From: Symbiobacteriaceae bacterium
Lineage (GTDB): Bacteria; Bacillota; JAAYKD01; WRDA01
Length of the DNA: 7,090 nucleotides
Assembly (NCBI GenBank): GCA_009783675.1
Contig: WRDA01000068.1
Coordinates: 1-7,090, forward strand
Direction of reading: 5' to 3'
Of this stretch, positions 6,523-7,090 are shown piece by piece (positions within the stretch are counted from its first letter, which is position 1; each line of letters starts with the position of its first letter). The notes under the pieces were generated by a model that saw nothing but the letters and a program-made list of their open reading frames with translations, had not been told where the DNA came from and did no database searches. A program made the position numbers and the translations under genes.

Positions 6523-7090
6523 CTAAAGGGGGTGCTGCGCCTGGGTATAGCTGTAGAGGTCCCCTTTGTAATTACGCATCAGGACACGTTGGGAGTCGAT
6601 AGAGATCAGGAAATCGGGATTGATGGGTATCTTGCCGCCACCTTCAGGAGCATCGATTACATACTGAGGTATGGCAAACCCTGTGATATTGCCTATGAGA
6701 GAGTTCATTAACTCTATGCCGGTTTCGACACGGGTACGAAAGTGTTCGACTCCTTCGCAGAGATCACACTGGTAAAGATAATATGGTCGGATGCGAGCTT
6801 TGACCAATCCCAGCAGAAGATCCTTCATGATAGCGGGATCATCGTTGATACCTCTAAGTAAGACACTCTGATTCCCCAGAGGGATACCGGCATCGACGAT
6901 GGCGCTGCAGGCTAGCAGGGCCTGAGGAGTCAACTCGCGCGGATGGTTGAATTGCGTATTGATCCAAATAGGATGGTACTTCCTGAGCATAGATACAAGT
7001 TGCGGGGTGATTCGCATAGGCAGAGTCGAAGGCATGCGCGTGCCGATGCGGATAATCTCCACATGATCTATCTCTCTCAATCTGGCGATG
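6523..7090 (-). CDS. kamA: Lysine 2,3-aminomutase family protein KamA (3' part, N-terminus missing)
   Basis: The frame runs off the right edge; only the C-terminal 189 residues are visible, so the radical-SAM CxxxCxxC motif is not seen. Motifs match lysine 2,3-aminomutase, which interconverts L-lysine and L-beta-lysine using SAM, a 4Fe-4S cluster and PLP: EIIRIGTR, INTQFNHP, DAGIPLGNQSVLL, RPYYLYQCD, and VIDAPEGGGKIP. The aspartate of QCD (bases 6763-6765) and that of VIDAP (6652-6654) sit where the Clostridium subterminale enzyme has its substrate-amine ligands Asp293 and Asp330; the lysine of GGGK (6631-6633) matches the PLP lysine 337, and all spacings agree. Glutamate 2,3-aminomutase differs at both aspartates, so lysine is favoured. 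Two oddities: DAPE replaces the usual DAPG, and the protein ends soon after KGDLYSYTQ without the zinc-binding Cys cluster. It leads the visible operon, 33 bases before the dehydrogenase gene. Use could be fermentation, beta-lysine osmolyte or another modification. Confidence 0.88.
   Translation of the reverse strand, partial: IARLREIDHVEIIRIGTRMPSTLPMRITPQLVSMLRKYHPIWINTQFNHPRELTPQALLACSAIVDAGIPLGNQSVLLRGINDDPAIMKDLLLGLVKARIRPYYLYQCDLCEGVEHFRTRVETGIELMNSLIGNITGFAIPQYVIDAPEGGGKIPINPDFLISIDSQRVLMRNYKGDLYSYTQAQHPL

Noticed and set aside
6148..6711. Open frame of 187 codons on the + strand
   Set aside because: It runs antisense across the start of the dehydrogenase gene and the end of kamA, both well supported by motifs, and has no recognisable domain.
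1..7090. CRISPR array, tRNA, insertion sequence or prophage genes
   Set aside because: I found no regularly spaced repeats, cloverleaf-like sequence, transposase or integrase motifs, or long terminal inverted repeats. Nearly all of the window is covered by well-supported housekeeping or metabolic genes.

Overview
The window reads as a piece of an anaerobic bacterial chromosome, most likely from Clostridia or a related Firmicutes lineage. The hints are copper-amine-oxidase-N-like stalk domains in an exported CHAP protein, strong AGGAGG ribosome binding sites, a clostridial-type lysine 2,3-aminomutase homologue, and a flavin-based 2-hydroxyacid dehydrogenase encoded with its own electron-transfer flavoprotein (ETF). 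GC content looks moderate, a little above one half by eye. I cannot name a genus.

The layout is two convergent blocks. On the + strand (1-2119) lie the 3' part of a two-domain gene and rsuA. The first joins a region resembling L-2-amino-thiazoline-4-carboxylate hydrolase to a nitroreductase domain. The second encodes the 16S rRNA pseudouridine synthase. This block ends in a hairpin that starts over the rsuA stop codon. On the - strand, reading leftward from the right edge, the order is kamA (3' part), a GlcD/LctD-type FAD-linked 2-hydroxyacid dehydrogenase, etfB, etfA, and an exported CHAP-domain protein. Gaps in this block are 33, 53, -4 and 32 bases, so it may be a single transcript. The promoter would lie beyond the right edge.

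The dehydrogenase and EtfB/EtfA should form one machine. A D-2-hydroxyacid such as D-lactate or 2-hydroxyglutarate is oxidised on FAD, and electrons pass to the ETF. EtfB carries the GDTAQVGP-type motif I associate with bifurcating/NAD-linked ETFs rather than the AIDDDCNQTG type of respiratory ETFs. EtfA lacks the N-terminal ferredoxin domain known from Acetobacterium LctC. KamA would supply beta-lysine from lysine. Its link to the dehydrogenase is only positional.

Four points deserve a second look: the hydrolase-like/nitroreductase fusion; a KamA that keeps the substrate and PLP residues but lacks all four expected zinc cysteines; an apparent AUC start codon on the CHAP gene, without which its signal peptide would be missed; and the ferredoxin-less ETF operon coupled to kamA. 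I saw no tRNA, rRNA, CRISPR array, insertion sequence or prophage. Nothing here amounts to a clear new defence or mobile system.
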